64,000 nucleotides of DNA, taken from contig JAICUQ010000003.1 in the NCBI GenBank assembly GCA_025935755.1, forward strand, positions 1-64,000, in the 5' to 3' direction. Numbering within the stretch: the first letter of the stretch is position 1; each line of letters starts with the position of its first letter. Both the position numbers and the translations under genes were made by a program. The stretch is from Chthoniobacterales bacterium. Lineage in GTDB: Bacteria > Verrucomicrobiota > Verrucomicrobiia > Chthoniobacterales > UBA10450. Below the pieces are notes generated by a model that was not told where the DNA came from, made no database searches, and worked only from the letters and a program-made list of their open reading frames with translations. Below, piece after piece: positions 17,282 through 27,474 of the stretch.

Positions 17282-19357
17282 ATGATTTTCTTCGCCTTAA
17301 CTATTCTTACCTCCGGCGTGCCACTGTCGATGGTCTGCGCTGTCATCGGTCTCGTAGCCGCATTTGTCTTAATCGGCGTGGTGGTTCGGTCACCCGCAGG
17401 GAACCAACGGATGCGAGAAATCGCTGGAGCGGTGCAGGAGGGCGCCAAGGCCTATCTAAACCGGCAAGTCATCACGATCAGCGCGATCGCGGTGATCATT
17501 TTTATTTTGCTCTTAATTTTCAAAGATGGCCCTACCGCTATTGGCTTTGTGATCGGCGCCTTCTGTTCGCTTTCGGCCGGTTTTATCGGAATGCGTATCG
17601 CTGTGGTCGCGAACGTTCGGACAACTCAGGCCGCCACAGAATCGATTACTAAAGCGCTGCGAATGGCCTTCAACGGAGGCGCAGTCACCGGATTGCTCGT
17701 GGTCGGACTCGCGCTCTTATCAGTCTCGATTTTCTACAGCGTAGTCGGGCGCATGCTCGGGCCGCAGATGGCGGTCAGCAGTCTGGTGGGCCTCGCGCTT
17801 GGGGCAAGTCTCATCAGCGTTTTCGCGCGACTCGGCGGCGGCATTTATACCAAGGCTGCCGATGTCGGCGCGGACCTCGTCGGCAAAATCGAAATAGGTC
17901 TCGAAGAAGACGATCCGCGCAATCCCGCTACCATTGCGGATAACGTAGGCGATAACGTGGGCGATTGCGCCGGCATGGCCGCTGACGTCTTCGAAACCTA
18001 CGCGGTGAGCTTGATCGGCGCGATCCTCGTGGGCGCACTGACGTTGCCGGAGACTCCTGCGGCTGTGATTTACCCGTTTGTGCTGGGCGGAATTTCCGTG
18101 CTCGGGGCGATTCTGGGCGTGCTGTTCGTGAACTTCTCCGGCGGGAAACCCGCCAACGTGTTGATGGGCGGTGTCGTCACCAGCGCGATCGTTTCGGCCG
18201 TCCTGTTCTGGCCAGCCACACATTATCTGTTTCCGGAGGGCGCGACGATCGGCGGACAATTGCGCTCACCCACTCAATTGTACTGGGCATCCATCGTCGG
18301 CATCGCTATGACAGCCGTGATCGTGGTGATCACGAATTATTACACCTCGATGCATTACCGGCCCGTGCAAAAAATTGCGCGTGCTTCAGAGACTGGTCAC
18401 GCGACGAACATCATCGCCGGCCTCGCAGTAGGTCAGCACGCCACTGCATTGCCAGTAGGCTTTATCGCCATCGCTATCCTGCTGAGCTTTCATTTTGGCG
18501 GCCTCTACGGAATCGCTATCGCGGTGATGGCAATGTTGTCGATGGCCGGGATCATTATCTCGCTCGATTCATTTGGCCCGATTACCGACAACGCAGGTGG
18601 TATTGCGGTGATGAGCAAGCTGCCTAACGAGGTTCGCAATGTCACCGATCAGCTGGACGCGGTCGGCAACACCATGAAGGCAGTCACCAAGGGTTATGCC
18701 ATCGCTTCAGCGGGTCTCGCGGCGCTGGTTTTGTTCGGCTCTTACGTGCAGGAACTCAAAACGCACGTCACGCGTAACGGTGACCCGTTCAGATTCGAGT
18801 TCACGCTTACCGATCCAAAGGTCATTATCGGATTGTTCCTCGGCGGATTGCTTCCGTTCATATTCACCGCGTTCAGCATGGACGCAGTGGGTAAAGCCGC
18901 AGGCGCGGTTGTCCGCGAAGTGCGCCGGCAACTGCAGGTCCATCCCGGCATTATGACAGGACAGGACACGCCTGAGTACGGAACCTGCGTCGACATCGTG
19001 ACCAAAGCGGCGTTGCGCGAAATGATCGTGCCGGCGCTGCTGCCGCTGATTTTCGTGGTGGCGGTAGCGATGATTCCGCAGTTGGGACCTGTCGCGCTTG
19101 GAGGTTTGCTCGTGGGAACGATTGTCACCGGGTTGTTTATTGCGATAGCAATGACCTCGGGTGGCGGGGCATGGGACAATGCCAAGAAGTTCATCGAGGA
19201 AGGCAATCTCGGAGGGAAAGGTTCTTTCGCTCACCAGGCCGCAGTGACGGGTGACACCGTAGGTGATCCCTACAAAGACACCGCAGGTCCTGCCATCAAT
19301 CCGATGATTAAAGTCGTGAATATTCTTGCGATTTTAATAATTCCTATTTTCTTTTAA
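17282..19357 (+). CDS. hppA: Membrane-bound H+-translocating pyrophosphatase
   Basis: The 691-aa integral membrane enzyme (about 16 helices) couples PPi hydrolysis to ion pumping. Visible signatures are [31 protein letters not shown], [12 protein letters not shown] and [21 protein letters not shown], which bind Mg-PPi. The segment [10 protein letters not shown] has Lys where K+-dependent enzymes have Ala, pointing to the K+-independent, H+-pumping class. Length is normal. Confidence 0.95.
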   Translation: MIFFALTILTSGVPLSMVCAVIGLVAAFVLIGVVVRSPAGNQRMREIAGAVQEGAKAYLNRQVITISAIAVIIFILLLIFKDGPTAIGFVIGAFCSLSAGFIGMRIAVVANVRTTQAATESITKALRMAFNGGAVTGLLVVGLALLSVSIFYSVVGRMLGPQMAVSSLVGLALGASLISVFARLGGGIYTKAADVGADLVGKIEIGLEEDDPRNPATIADNVGDNVGDCAGMAADVFETYAVSLIGAILVGALTLPETPAAVIYPFVLGGISVLGAILGVLFVNFSGGKPANVLMGGVVTSAIVSAVLFWPATHYLFPEGATIGGQLRSPTQLYWASIVGIAMTAVIVVITNYYTSMHYRPVQKIARASETGHATNIIAGLAVGQHATALPVGFIAIAILLSFHFGGLYGIAIAVMAMLSMAGIIISLDSFGPITDNAGGIAVMSKLPNEVRNVTDQLDAVGNTMKAVTKGYAIASAGLAALVLFGSYVQELKTHVTRNGDPFRFEFTLTDPKVIIGLFLGGLLPFIFTAFSMDAVGKAAGAVVREVRRQLQVHPGIMTGQDTPEYGTCVDIVTKAALREMIVPALLPLIFVVAVAMIPQLGPVALGGLLVGTIVTGLFIAIAMTSGGGAWDNAKKFIEEGNLGGKGSFAHQAAVTGDTVGDPYKDTAGPAINPMIKVVNILAILIIPIFF

Positions 19358-19455
19358 GACTTAGGTGTAAGTTAGCGATAACCCCCCAGACGTAGATGAG
19401 TTCCCGCTCTCTCCTAAGGAATTCTCCTAAAAACGCTTTGTATAATTGAAAATAC

Positions 19456-20430
19456 ATGGCAAAATCCGCGTTCCTCCACCCCATGCCAAGGATCTCGGCA
19501 TCGTCATCTTCTCCTCAAATTAAATTTTGGGGCACACGTGGTTCCATACCCGTACCCGGCCCGGGCACTTTGCGTTATGGCGGCAACACGACGTGCGTGG
19601 AGTTGCGAGCGGACGGCGAGATCATCGTGCTCGATGCCGGCTCGGGCATCAGGCCACTAGGCATTGCACTCGACACAGAATTTCAAGCGCGACCGATAAG
19701 GCTTTCATTGCTGATTACTCACGCCCACTGGGACCACATCCTGGGGTTCCCATTTTTTAAGCCGGCCTACGATTCGAAAAATGAGATTCGCATTTTCGGG
19801 TTCGACGGCGCCGGCGTGACGTTCCGTGAGATCATGGCGGAGCCGATGAAGTCGCCGTTTTTTCCGATCACCATGCGTGAACTTTCCGCGAGAATGGATA
19901 TCAACAAACTGAATGAGATGAGGTTCTCGCTCGGCAAATTAGACATTCACGCGGCGTTCGTAAATCATCCCGGCGTGTGCGCTGGTTACCGAATTTTTAC
20001 CAGCGGCGGTTCAGTGGCATTTCTGCCCGACCACGAACCGTATGAATTTTTCCTGCATCGAGCCCGCGGAAAACAACTCGGTCCGGAAGAAGCGAAGGAA
20101 ATTGCCGCGGATCAACACGCTGCGTTGGTTCAATTTTTGCACGGCAGCGATATTCTGATCCTCGACACGCAATACACCGACCAGGAATACAAGAGCCATA
20201 TTGGCTGGGGCCACGGGTCAATCTCCAGCGCCGTTTCGCTTGCCATCGAAGCAGAGGTTCAAACGCTGTACTTATTTCATCATGACCCGAGTCATACGGA
20301 TGAAATGGTAGACGCGATGATAGAATCGGCCCGCGAACTCGCGTTGAAGAGCGGAAGCCATTTGGAAGTAGCGGGAGCGCAGCAGGGCAGCGAAATCGTT
20401 TTGGAAGCAAAAAAAGTCGCCGCCGCCTAA
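19456..20430 (+). CDS. MBL-fold metal-dependent hydrolase
   Basis: The 324-aa protein begins with a typical IKFWGTRGSIPVPGP and has the metal-binding THAHWDH (HxHxDH), a further His in FVNHPGVCAGYRI, Asp in ILDTQYTD and HHDPSHTDE near the C-terminus. This is the class-II phosphodiesterase/RNase Z-like branch often encoded alone or fused to sensory domains. Substrate cannot be assigned. An alternative start lies at 19483. Confidence 0.9.
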   Translation: MAKSAFLHPMPRISASSSSPQIKFWGTRGSIPVPGPGTLRYGGNTTCVELRADGEIIVLDAGSGIRPLGIALDTEFQARPIRLSLLITHAHWDHILGFPFFKPAYDSKNEIRIFGFDGAGVTFREIMAEPMKSPFFPITMRELSARMDINKLNEMRFSLGKLDIHAAFVNHPGVCAGYRIFTSGGSVAFLPDHEPYEFFLHRARGKQLGPEEAKEIAADQHAALVQFLHGSDILILDTQYTDQEYKSHIGWGHGSISSAVSLAIEAEVQTLYLFHHDPSHTDEMVDAMIESARELALKSGSHLEVAGAQQGSEIVLEAKKVAAA

Positions 20431-20497
20431 CCGATTCCCGAGGGCGATTGCGCGCGACTTGCAGCGAGGCAGATCGATCTTTACTTTTCTCGCTCGT

Positions 20498-20571
20498 TGC
20501 CTCGTGGTGTAACGGTAGCACTAGAGACTCTGGATCTCTCTGTCTAGGTTCGAATCCTAGCGAGGCAGCCA
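20498..20571 (+). tRNA. tRNA-Gln (CTG)
   Basis: The 74-nt cloverleaf has acceptor TGCCTCG/CGAGGCA, D-arm GGTGTAACGGTAGCAC, anticodon arm AGAGA-CTCTGGA-TCTCT with anticodon CTG, and TΨC arm CTAGG-TTCGAAT-CCTAG. The CCA end is encoded. Confidence 0.95.
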
Positions 20572-20825
20572 CGTCAACTCGAACGTTCGGGACGGGGCGA
20601 CGAGCCACTGTCAACGCGTTAGGCACAGCGTTTATGCGCGCATTTCGCCGAGCCCAGTCTCAGTCGAGGATCGAAACCGTTTTTGATTTTTCCGTCGGAG
20701 CTTTTTACAGGTTTACGAATTTCGTTACTTAAGGAAGATCCTTCGATCTGCCAAAAATTCTTCTGCGATAGTGTCTTGTGTGGAACCCGTTCCGGAGTGG
20801 CATCGCTCTTGCTCTCATAAGGAGT

Positions 20826-21413
20826 ATGAACACGCTTTCGAAAATCCTGGCCGCCATTAAGCCTGGCGCGATTGCGGCCGCAATTGGACTCTCATTCGCC
20901 ATCTTCGGCGCGACGCCGAGCCAAGCGACGCCGATCCTTGGAGGAACAATTTTTGTGCAGCATACCGGGGCGGTGATTGCTACTTTTGTCGACTCCGACG
21001 CGGCGTTTGATAACCTTCTTCTGCTTGCCTCACCCGCAAACGGTGACGGTGTAATCTTTGAAGGCCACGTGACCGCTACCGGCACGGTAGTAAACCTCGG
21101 TGTATTCAGCGCCGGTACAGAATTGATTCTCGCGCTTAACAACCAAGTCGGTGGAATGTTTTTTAGTGGCCCCGCTAACCGCAATCCCGACGACATTGCT
21201 CATGCAATTGTGGACTACGACTATGCGCCCGGGCAAATTTTCGTCGGGTTCGAAGACATGTTCGGCGGTGGTGATTTTGACTACAACGACCTTCAATTCA
21301 CACTTTCGAATGCTGGGCGAAGTTCCGTGCCGGATGGTGGCGCTACTACGGCGATGCTGCTCGGGGGCAGCGTCGTTGTGTTACTCTTTTTGCGGCGGTT
21401 TGCGCACCGCTGA
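20826..21413 (+). CDS. VPDSG-CTERM-type surface protein with DUF4114-like domain
   Basis: The 195-aa product was started at 20826 because it gives a signal peptide (MNTLSKILAAIKPGAIAAAI); AAGGAG lies just upstream although very close. The middle resembles DUF4114 (LILALNNQVGGMFFSGP ... FVGFEDMFGGGDFDYNDLQF), often Ca-binding. The C-terminus SVPDGG + hydrophobic helix + LRRFAHR is the Verrucomicrobial exosortase sorting signal. The exosortase itself is not in this window. Confidence 0.85.
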   Translation: MNTLSKILAAIKPGAIAAAIGLSFAIFGATPSQATPILGGTIFVQHTGAVIATFVDSDAAFDNLLLLASPANGDGVIFEGHVTATGTVVNLGVFSAGTELILALNNQVGGMFFSGPANRNPDDIAHAIVDYDYAPGQIFVGFEDMFGGGDFDYNDLQFTLSNAGRSSVPDGGATTAMLLGGSVVVLLFLRRFAHR

Positions 21414-21479
21414 TGAGGCGCGATTTCTGATTGGCAGCGTCAACTCGCGATTGCCCGGCACGAATCGCCTACACCGCTG

Positions 21480-21677
21480 TTAATCTTCGTCATCCAGCAA
21501 TTGAAGGACAAGCGGGATTGTCGTTAGCGCGCCCACGGCGACCAGTGTCCATCCGATTGCCCGTCTCTGCTCGTCGGTCAATTTTTCAGAAAGCAAAAGG
21601 GCGATTCCCGCGCCGAGCATTGCACGTGTGCCGGCGATAAGACCAACTTGAGGGACAGTGACTTCGTGTTGTTTCAT
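21480..21677 (-). CDS. Small two-helix membrane protein
   Basis: The 65-aa product has hydrophobic segments at about 11-29 and 41-60 separated by SEKLTDEQRRAIG, and an acidic tail LLDDED. A clear AAGGAG lies 9 bp before the ATG. It sits about 55 bp downstream of the CBS gene on the same strand and is probably cotranscribed. Function unknown. Confidence 0.7.
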   Translation of the reverse strand: MKQHEVTVPQVGLIAGTRAMLGAGIALLLSEKLTDEQRRAIGWTLVAVGALTTIPLVLQLLDDED

Positions 21678-21731
21678 TCGTTACTTAACTCCTTTCAATC
21701 GTCACGCGAACACCGACGGAAACCTCCTTCG

Positions 21732-21965
21732 TCACAAATGACTCAACATCGCGTCGCGCACGCTCGTTAATGTTGGGCTTTTGCCGGCCGCCACGACACG
21801 CCACGCGATATCGCGGTCGGTGATTACTCCGATCGGTTTCAAAGTTTCGATATCTTCGACGATGGCGATTTGGCCGCAGTCGTGCCTAACCATTATCTCC
21901 GCCGCCTGCCGCACGGTGTGCTCGGGTGTGCAGCAGGCAAGGTTGGCAATCATGATGTCTTTCAC
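21732..21965 (-). CDS. Single CBS-domain protein, possibly truncated
   Basis: The 77-aa product contains one CBS motif (MKDIMIANLACCTPEHTVRQ ... IGVITDRDIAWRVVAAGKSP) and the first residues of what would be a second (SVRDAML), where it stops. Normal stand-alone proteins have two CBS repeats (about 140 aa) that bind adenine nucleotides as a Bateman module. No continuing second repeat is found in any frame downstream, so this is a half-module or a decayed gene. Confidence 0.7.
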   Translation of the reverse strand: MKDIMIANLACCTPEHTVRQAAEIMVRHDCGQIAIVEDIETLKPIGVITDRDIAWRVVAAGKSPTLTSVRDAMLSHL

Positions 21966-22114
21966 AGAATGGCGAATCGTCGTTAGTGGTCTAATATAAT
22001 TTCGTATCTCGAGCGTTTTTGGCGCGTAACCTAATTGCTGAGCTCCTTTAAACCGCGACGCAAACCTTTTCGCAGCGGGAGCCTAATTGAGGCGTCGCCG
22101 CGATTCAGAATGCA

Positions 22115-23404
22115 ATGAATCTTCGTACTCGCCGTGACTCGCCGCAATGGCCAAAACTGATTGGCACCGCCGCCGCAAGCAGTCTGGCTACTCTGTTCAT
22201 CGTCCGGAACTTCTTCCCGGCAGAGAAGAAAGTCCGCCACTCCATCACAGCCAGGTACAAAGTTGGCGACGACACTTTCGTGCGCACCATGGGCCACCTG
22301 CTTGGGCCGCCACTGGTAAAGGGAAACAAAATCACACCGCTCGAGAACGGCGATGAGATTTTTCCAGCGATGCTGAACGCGATTCGTTCGGCCCAACACA
22401 CAATCACGTTTGAAAATTTCCTCTTTCGAGAAGGCGAAGTTTCGGATGCTTTTGCCGAGGCATTGGCGGAGCGCGCACGCAACGGCGTGAAAGTGCATTT
22501 TCTTCAGGATGCGCTCGGCTGCGATGCCGTACATGGACGCGCCATGAAGCTGATGAAACGAGCGGGTGTCGCGGTGGAGATTTTTCGGTTCGTCTATTTT
22601 TCACGCATCAACTTTCGGACGCATCGCAAAATACTGGTGATCGACGGAACTCTTGGGTTCATAGGCGGTGTCGGGATTGCCGATGATTGGAAAGGAAACG
22701 GCCGAACCCCCGGATTGTGGCGAGACACGCATTACCAGGTACGCGGCCCTGTAGTGGCGCAGTTGCAACAGGCCTTCATGGATAATTGGCTGGAGACCCG
22801 GGCCGAGTTGCTACATGGCGATCCGTATTTTCCAAAACAGGAATGCGCCGGAGAGCAGCTTTGCCAGATCTTCAAAAGCTCAGCTGGCGAAGGCTCCGAC
22901 AGCGGGCGGTTGATGTTGCTGGTGTCAATCGCAGCAGCTCGCCATCACATCCGGATAGCGAACGCGTACTTTATTCCGGACAATCTCACGATGCGAACTT
23001 TGCTCGAGGCATTGCATCGAGGCGTGAAAATAGAAATCATTACACCAGGCCCGGACATCGATGCGCGCATTGTCCGCGCGGTGGGAAAGGCACTCTGGAA
23101 ACCTTTGCTTAAAGCCGGGGCCCGTATTTATGAGTACCAGCCGGCGCGGTTTCACAGCAAATATCTGCTGGTCGATGACTGCTGGGCCTCTGTCGGCTCG
23201 GCAAACCTCGACAATCGTTCGATGTCACTGAATGAAGAAGCGAACCTCAACGTGCTCGACAAGCAGTTCGTCACGTCGCATGCAAAAGTCTTCGAGGACG
23301 ACAAGAGCCGGTCCCGCGAAGTTTCGCTGCAAGATTGGCGAAATCGACCCTGGGAGGAAAAAATTAAAGGTAGAATGATGTCCGTATTTCGGTCCCAGAT
23401 GTAA
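22115..23404 (+). CDS. cls: Phospholipase D-family cardiolipin synthase
   Basis: The 429-aa protein has two HKD motifs: HRKILVIDG (about 170) and HSKYLLVDDCWASVGSANLD (about 347), the catalytic pairs of the phospholipase D superfamily. The N-terminus has a weak membrane segment (LIGTAAASSLATLFIVRN). Cls enzymes join phosphatidyl groups to make cardiolipin at the inner membrane. The gene is followed after 23 bp by an endonuclease/phosphatase-family gene, an arrangement seen in many bacteria. Confidence 0.9.
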   Translation: MNLRTRRDSPQWPKLIGTAAASSLATLFIVRNFFPAEKKVRHSITARYKVGDDTFVRTMGHLLGPPLVKGNKITPLENGDEIFPAMLNAIRSAQHTITFENFLFREGEVSDAFAEALAERARNGVKVHFLQDALGCDAVHGRAMKLMKRAGVAVEIFRFVYFSRINFRTHRKILVIDGTLGFIGGVGIADDWKGNGRTPGLWRDTHYQVRGPVVAQLQQAFMDNWLETRAELLHGDPYFPKQECAGEQLCQIFKSSAGEGSDSGRLMLLVSIAAARHHIRIANAYFIPDNLTMRTLLEALHRGVKIEIITPGPDIDARIVRAVGKALWKPLLKAGARIYEYQPARFHSKYLLVDDCWASVGSANLDNRSMSLNEEANLNVLDKQFVTSHAKVFEDDKSRSREVSLQDWRNRPWEEKIKGRMMSVFRSQM

Positions 23405-23427
23405 CTGTTTGGACGACGCGCGCCAAC

Positions 23428-24192
23428 GTGACTACACCAACAACGGAATCGAGACTGCGCATCGCGACGTATAATGTGCATGGCTGTACAGGAATGGATC
23501 GGCGGCGTTCGGAAACGCGCATAGCCGAAGTGATTGCCGAGATGTCGGTAGATGTGGTCGCATTGCAAGAACTCGATTCGGGACGACGACGTTCCGCCGG
23601 AGCGGATCAGACGACCATGATCGCCGAGCAACTTGGGTGGCACAGTTATTTCCATCCTGCGCTGCAACGGCAGGGCGAGCATTATGGTAACGCCATCCTT
23701 AGCCGTTATCAGCTCACATTTCGCCGGGGCGTCGAATTACCGGGCAAACCGCCATTTTTTTGCAGGGAAAATCGCGCCGCGGTTGAAGTAGAGATCGAAA
23801 GCAGCCTCGGAAAGGTCCACATCATAAACACACATCTCGGCCTTGGCCGGCGCGAACGTTTCCTTCAAGCACAATTGTTCAGCAGCGCAAAGTGGCTGGC
23901 AGGCACTGCCCGGGACATACCGGTTATTTTACTCGGAGACTTCAACAGCCTAACCGGTTCGCTGCCTTATCGCACATTGAGCCGCCATCTGCGGGATGTG
24001 CGCGAATTGATCCAGGCGAAAGAACCCATTCGCACTTACCCGACGCGCTTTCCGGTGCTTGGTGTGGACCATATCTTCGTCAATGGTCCGGTACAACCGG
24101 TTAGCCTAACGGTGCATCGCTCACCTCTCGCGCGAATTGCGTCCGATCATTTTCCACTTATCGCTGAGTTCGTGCGCACCGATCGCCATTGA
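23428..24192 (+). CDS. Endonuclease/exonuclease/phosphatase-family protein
   Basis: The 254-aa product starts with GTG. EEP signatures are RIATYNVHGC, DVVALQELDS, NTHLGLGRRER, ILLGDFNS and the terminal DHIFV/SDHFPLIAEF. The Asn, Glu, His and Asp residues of the Mg-dependent phosphodiesterase site are present. Given the close coupling to cls, a phospholipid-related or DNA substrate is possible; sequence does not decide. Confidence 0.88.
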   Translation: MTTPTTESRLRIATYNVHGCTGMDRRRSETRIAEVIAEMSVDVVALQELDSGRRRSAGADQTTMIAEQLGWHSYFHPALQRQGEHYGNAILSRYQLTFRRGVELPGKPPFFCRENRAAVEVEIESSLGKVHIINTHLGLGRRERFLQAQLFSSAKWLAGTARDIPVILLGDFNSLTGSLPYRTLSRHLRDVRELIQAKEPIRTYPTRFPVLGVDHIFVNGPVQPVSLTVHRSPLARIASDHFPLIAEFVRTDRH

Positions 24193-24311
24193 GTTTTCTG
24201 GCGCTCGCTGGATTGGCACCTCGCAGCGCGGTCAAATGCTATTGGGCGCGTCCCTCCGTACGCGCCGTTTGTTAAATCTCGAATCCATCAAGTGTCAAGC
24301 CCCTCTGGTCA

Positions 24312-24334
24312 GGGCACTATTGTGCCTTTTTTTT
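24312..24334 (+). terminator. Intrinsic terminator after the cls operon
   Basis: A short stem GGCAC-TATT-GTGCC is followed directly by eight T residues on the plus strand, about 120 bp beyond the EEP stop. Confidence 0.65.
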
Positions 24335-24482
24335 CAGCTCGTGCGGGGACCGCGCGGCCCGTCTAATCCGAATTATATCAAAAGAGGAAGAGGCACAGTT
24401 TTCGTATGTGCCCCGGCGAGCTTCGTTTCAGGAGGTTGCATCCTCGAACCAATAAAGGGTGAAATCCAAAAGGGAGGAAATT

Positions 24483-24764
24483 ATGAAGAAGATTCTTTTA
24501 CTTCCATTACTGGCAATTGGACTGGCTCTGATTCCGATGAAGCAGGCTGAGGCTCAAGTTTCCATCGGAGTCGGCCCGGTGGGAGTCGGCTTCGGGTACC
24601 CGGCCTACGGTTACAGCTACTACGGATACCCAGGTTATCGATATTATCCGCGTAGTTATAGCTACTACGGCAGCCACCCCTACTACCGAACTTACTATTA
24701 CACTGGTCGACCATACTACGGCCATCGATACCACAGGCATTACCATCGGTATTACCGCTACTAA
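24483..24764 (+). CDS. Small secreted Tyr/Gly-rich protein
   Basis: The 93-aa product has a signal peptide (MKKILLLPLLAIGLALIPM ... AEA) followed by a Tyr-, Gly- and His-rich low-complexity mature part ending in alternating His/Tyr/Arg. GGGAGG 7 bp upstream fixes the start. Such proteins are often predicted to be cell-envelope-associated; no function is known. A strong terminator follows. Confidence 0.8.
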   Translation: MKKILLLPLLAIGLALIPMKQAEAQVSIGVGPVGVGFGYPAYGYSYYGYPGYRYYPRSYSYYGSHPYYRTYYYTGRPYYGHRYHRHYHRYYRY

Positions 24765-24784
24765 AACAAAGTTAGTGTGAGGTG

Positions 24785-24819
24785 GGCTGGCTTGGAGCAA
24801 TTCCAAGCCAGCCTTTTTT
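24785..24819 (+). terminator. Strong intrinsic terminator
   Basis: A 12-bp stem GGCTGGCTTGGA/TCCAAGCCAGCC with loop GCAAT is followed by six T residues. It separates the Tyr-rich gene from convergent tadA. Confidence 0.9.
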
Positions 24820-24836
24820 CTTGCGTAAAGCCAAAA

Positions 24837-25310
24837 TTATGGCGTTGATTGCCCGCGTCGTTTGCGAAAAAAATCCTGCAGGATTGATGCGCATTGTTGT
24901 TGCAGGACCCCGGACGTAATTTCGCAACGGTGATTGAGAGACTGCATCTGCAGAAGGTTGATCACGCTTCCCGCCGCCCCGGCAGCAATATCGGGGCAGC
25001 CGAAAATGACCCGACGGATCCGCGTGTGCACAAGCGCCCCTGCGCACATCGCGCAGGGTTCCTTTGTTACGTAAAGATCGCAGTCAATCAGACGCCAATC
25101 GCCGACGGCCGCTTCTGCCTCTGTGAGGGTCAGCATTTCCGCGTGCGCGGTGGCGTCCTTTAGCAGCTCAACCTGATTATGCGCACGGGCGATAATTTTG
25201 CCCCCGCGTGCGATCACTGCGCCCACCGGCACTTCGCCTGCGGTGTACGCTTTCTGCGCCTGTCGCAGTGCTTCATGCATGAAATATTCATCGGGCAGTA
25301 GTTCGAGCAC
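24837..25310 (-). CDS. tadA: tRNA adenosine(34) deaminase
   Basis: The 157-aa protein has the cytidine-deaminase fold zinc site: HAEMLTLTEAE (catalytic Glu) and EPCAMCAGALVHTRI (PCxxC). It converts A34 to inosine in tRNA-Arg(ACG). Other family motifs are MHEALRQAQKA, VPVGAVIARGGKII and IRRVIFGCPD. Length is normal; the ATG at the MHEAL position is an alternative start. Confidence 0.93.
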   Translation of the reverse strand: MLELLPDEYFMHEALRQAQKAYTAGEVPVGAVIARGGKIIARAHNQVELLKDATAHAEMLTLTEAEAAVGDWRLIDCDLYVTKEPCAMCAGALVHTRIRRVIFGCPDIAAGAAGSVINLLQMQSLNHRCEITSGVLQQQCASILQDFFRKRRGQSTP

Positions 25311-25452
25311 CCGCTATGTTACAACACTTCAAGAGATACACAGTTGCAAAGCTGTTCATGCATGCTGGCCGTACTCACCTCTTTGGGTTTGAGACAATTT
25401 CAGCGCAGGAGCGCTTGCCCTGAAAAGTTCTTGCGCATATTAGGGACTGCCA

Positions 25453-27399
25453 ATGCACGACAACATTGAATCGCATCTGATCGAGAAACGCGTTTTCAAG
25501 CCAGCACCAGGTTTCAGCAGTAAGGCCCGGATCAAGAGCCTTGCTCAATATCGAAAACTGTATCGCGAATCGATCAGGCAGCCTGCGAAGTTCTGGACAC
25601 GCGAAGCCATGGAACTGGTCTGGCATGCGCCATGGAAGAAGATCCTCGAGTGGAAGCCGCCATTCGCGAAATGGTTCGTAGGCGGAAAACTGAATGTTTC
25701 GGAGAATTGCCTGGATCGTCATCTTGATGGGCCACGTAGGAACAAAGCGGCAATAATCTGGCAGGGCGAACCGGGCGACCAGCGAACCCTCACTTATCAA
25801 CAGCTGCACCGTGAAGTCTGCCGCTTCGCGAATGTGCTGAAACGGAACAACATCAAAAAAGGCGATCGCGTTATCATCTATCTGCCGAACATACCCGAGG
25901 CGGCGATCGCGATGCTGGCCTGCGCACGAATCGGCGCAGTGCATTCGGTCGTGTTCGGCGGTTTCAGCGCCGACAGCATCCGCGATCGGATCAATGATAG
26001 CGGCGCGACGGCGTTGATCACAGCCGATGGCGCGTATCGTCGCGGCGGGATTGTGCCGCTAAAGAAGAACGTCGACGACGCTCTGCGCGACCGCACCTCT
26101 GTGGAGCGCGTGATTGTTTTTCGCCGCGCGGGAAACGACATCCATATGGAGCAGGGCCGCGACGTTTGGTGGCATCGTGAACTGGAATATGTGGACGCGA
26201 ATTGCCCACCAGTTCCCGTCGACAGCGAACATCCGCTTTACCTTCTTTACACCAGCGGATCGACAGGGAAACCAAAAGGGATCCTGCACACCACCGGCGG
26301 TTATCTGGTCAATGTTTATTGCACCACAAAGTACGTCTTCGACATCCGCGACGAGGATGTTTTTTGGTGCACAGCGGATGTAGGCTGGGTCACCGGCCAC
26401 AGCTATATCGTCTATGGTCCGCTCGCGAACGGCGCGACGGTGATCATGTACGAGGGCGCACCGAACTGGCCCGAACCCGATCGTTTCTGGAGAATCATCG
26501 AAGAATATCGGGTTACCATTCTTTATACTGCCCCTACCGCGATCCGGGCGTTCATTCGTTGGGGCGATGATTGGGTGAAGAAACACGATCTGTCATCACT
26601 GCGCTTGTTAGGCTCAGTCGGCGAACCGATTAATCCGGAAGCGTGGATGTGGTACCACAAAATCATTGGCGGCGGACGTTGTCCCATCGTTGATACCTGG
26701 TGGCAAACCGAGACGGGTTCGATCATGATCACTGCTCTCCCCGGCGCGATACCAACCAAGCCGGGGAGCGGCACGCTTCCCTTCTTTGGGGTTGATCCCG
26801 CGGTAGTCGACGCAAACGGAAAGGAAGTCGCTCCCAATATCGGCGGCAAATTAATCATTCGCCGGCCCTGGCCTTCGATGTTGCGCACCATCTATGGCGA
26901 CAACGCGCGGTACCGGCAACAATATTGGAGCGAATTCAAAGGCAATTACCTCACCGGCGATGGAGCGCGCCGCGATGAAGACGGCTATTTTTGGATCGTC
27001 GGTCGAATCGACGACGTTTTGAACGTAGCCGGTCACAGACTCGGCACATCTGAAATTGAAAGCGCGCTTGTTAGCCACTCACGAGTCGCAGAGGCGGCGG
27101 TAGTCGGCAGGCCGGATGAATTAAAGGGACAGGGCGTTGTCGCATTTGTGACTGTGAAAAGCGGAGTTGAGGTCAGGCGCGAACTGAAAGAAGAACTACG
27201 GGATCACGTCGCCAAACACATTGGCGCAATCGCAAAACCCGATGAAGTGCGTTTCGCCGAAGCGCTTCCAAAAACACGCAGCGGCAAAATCATGCGACGG
27301 CTCCTCAAAGAGATTGCCAGCGGCGCAAAAGTTACCGGGGACACCACGGCGCTCGAAGACTTCAGCGTGCTGGCAAAGTTGGCAGCCCCCGAGGAATAA
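25453..27399 (+). CDS. acsA: Acetyl-CoA synthetase
   Basis: The 648-aa AMP-forming ligase activates acetate to acetyl-CoA. The P-loop [20 protein letters not shown], [23 protein letters not shown] motif, [30 protein letters not shown], and the C-terminal [15 protein letters not shown], whose Lys is the usual acetylation site, are all present. It is divergent from tadA. Confidence 0.95.
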   Translation: MHDNIESHLIEKRVFKPAPGFSSKARIKSLAQYRKLYRESIRQPAKFWTREAMELVWHAPWKKILEWKPPFAKWFVGGKLNVSENCLDRHLDGPRRNKAAIIWQGEPGDQRTLTYQQLHREVCRFANVLKRNNIKKGDRVIIYLPNIPEAAIAMLACARIGAVHSVVFGGFSADSIRDRINDSGATALITADGAYRRGGIVPLKKNVDDALRDRTSVERVIVFRRAGNDIHMEQGRDVWWHRELEYVDANCPPVPVDSEHPLYLLYTSGSTGKPKGILHTTGGYLVNVYCTTKYVFDIRDEDVFWCTADVGWVTGHSYIVYGPLANGATVIMYEGAPNWPEPDRFWRIIEEYRVTILYTAPTAIRAFIRWGDDWVKKHDLSSLRLLGSVGEPINPEAWMWYHKIIGGGRCPIVDTWWQTETGSIMITALPGAIPTKPGSGTLPFFGVDPAVVDANGKEVAPNIGGKLIIRRPWPSMLRTIYGDNARYRQQYWSEFKGNYLTGDGARRDEDGYFWIVGRIDDVLNVAGHRLGTSEIESALVSHSRVAEAAVVGRPDELKGQGVVAFVTVKSGVEVRRELKEELRDHVAKHIGAIAKPDEVRFAEALPKTRSGKIMRRLLKEIASGAKVTGDTTALEDFSVLAKLAAPEE

Positions 27400-27474
27400 C
27401 CACGCCTGTTCCGATGCCACTCCTGGATGCATGAAAAATCTTTTTCCCGTAGCGGGTTCGTATAGCGTTTTCCT

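Noticed and set aside
21732-21734. TGA ending the CBS gene as a second selenocysteine codon
   Set aside because: No Cys is expected there, no hairpin with GGUCU follows, and the downstream frame does not encode a CBS repeat.
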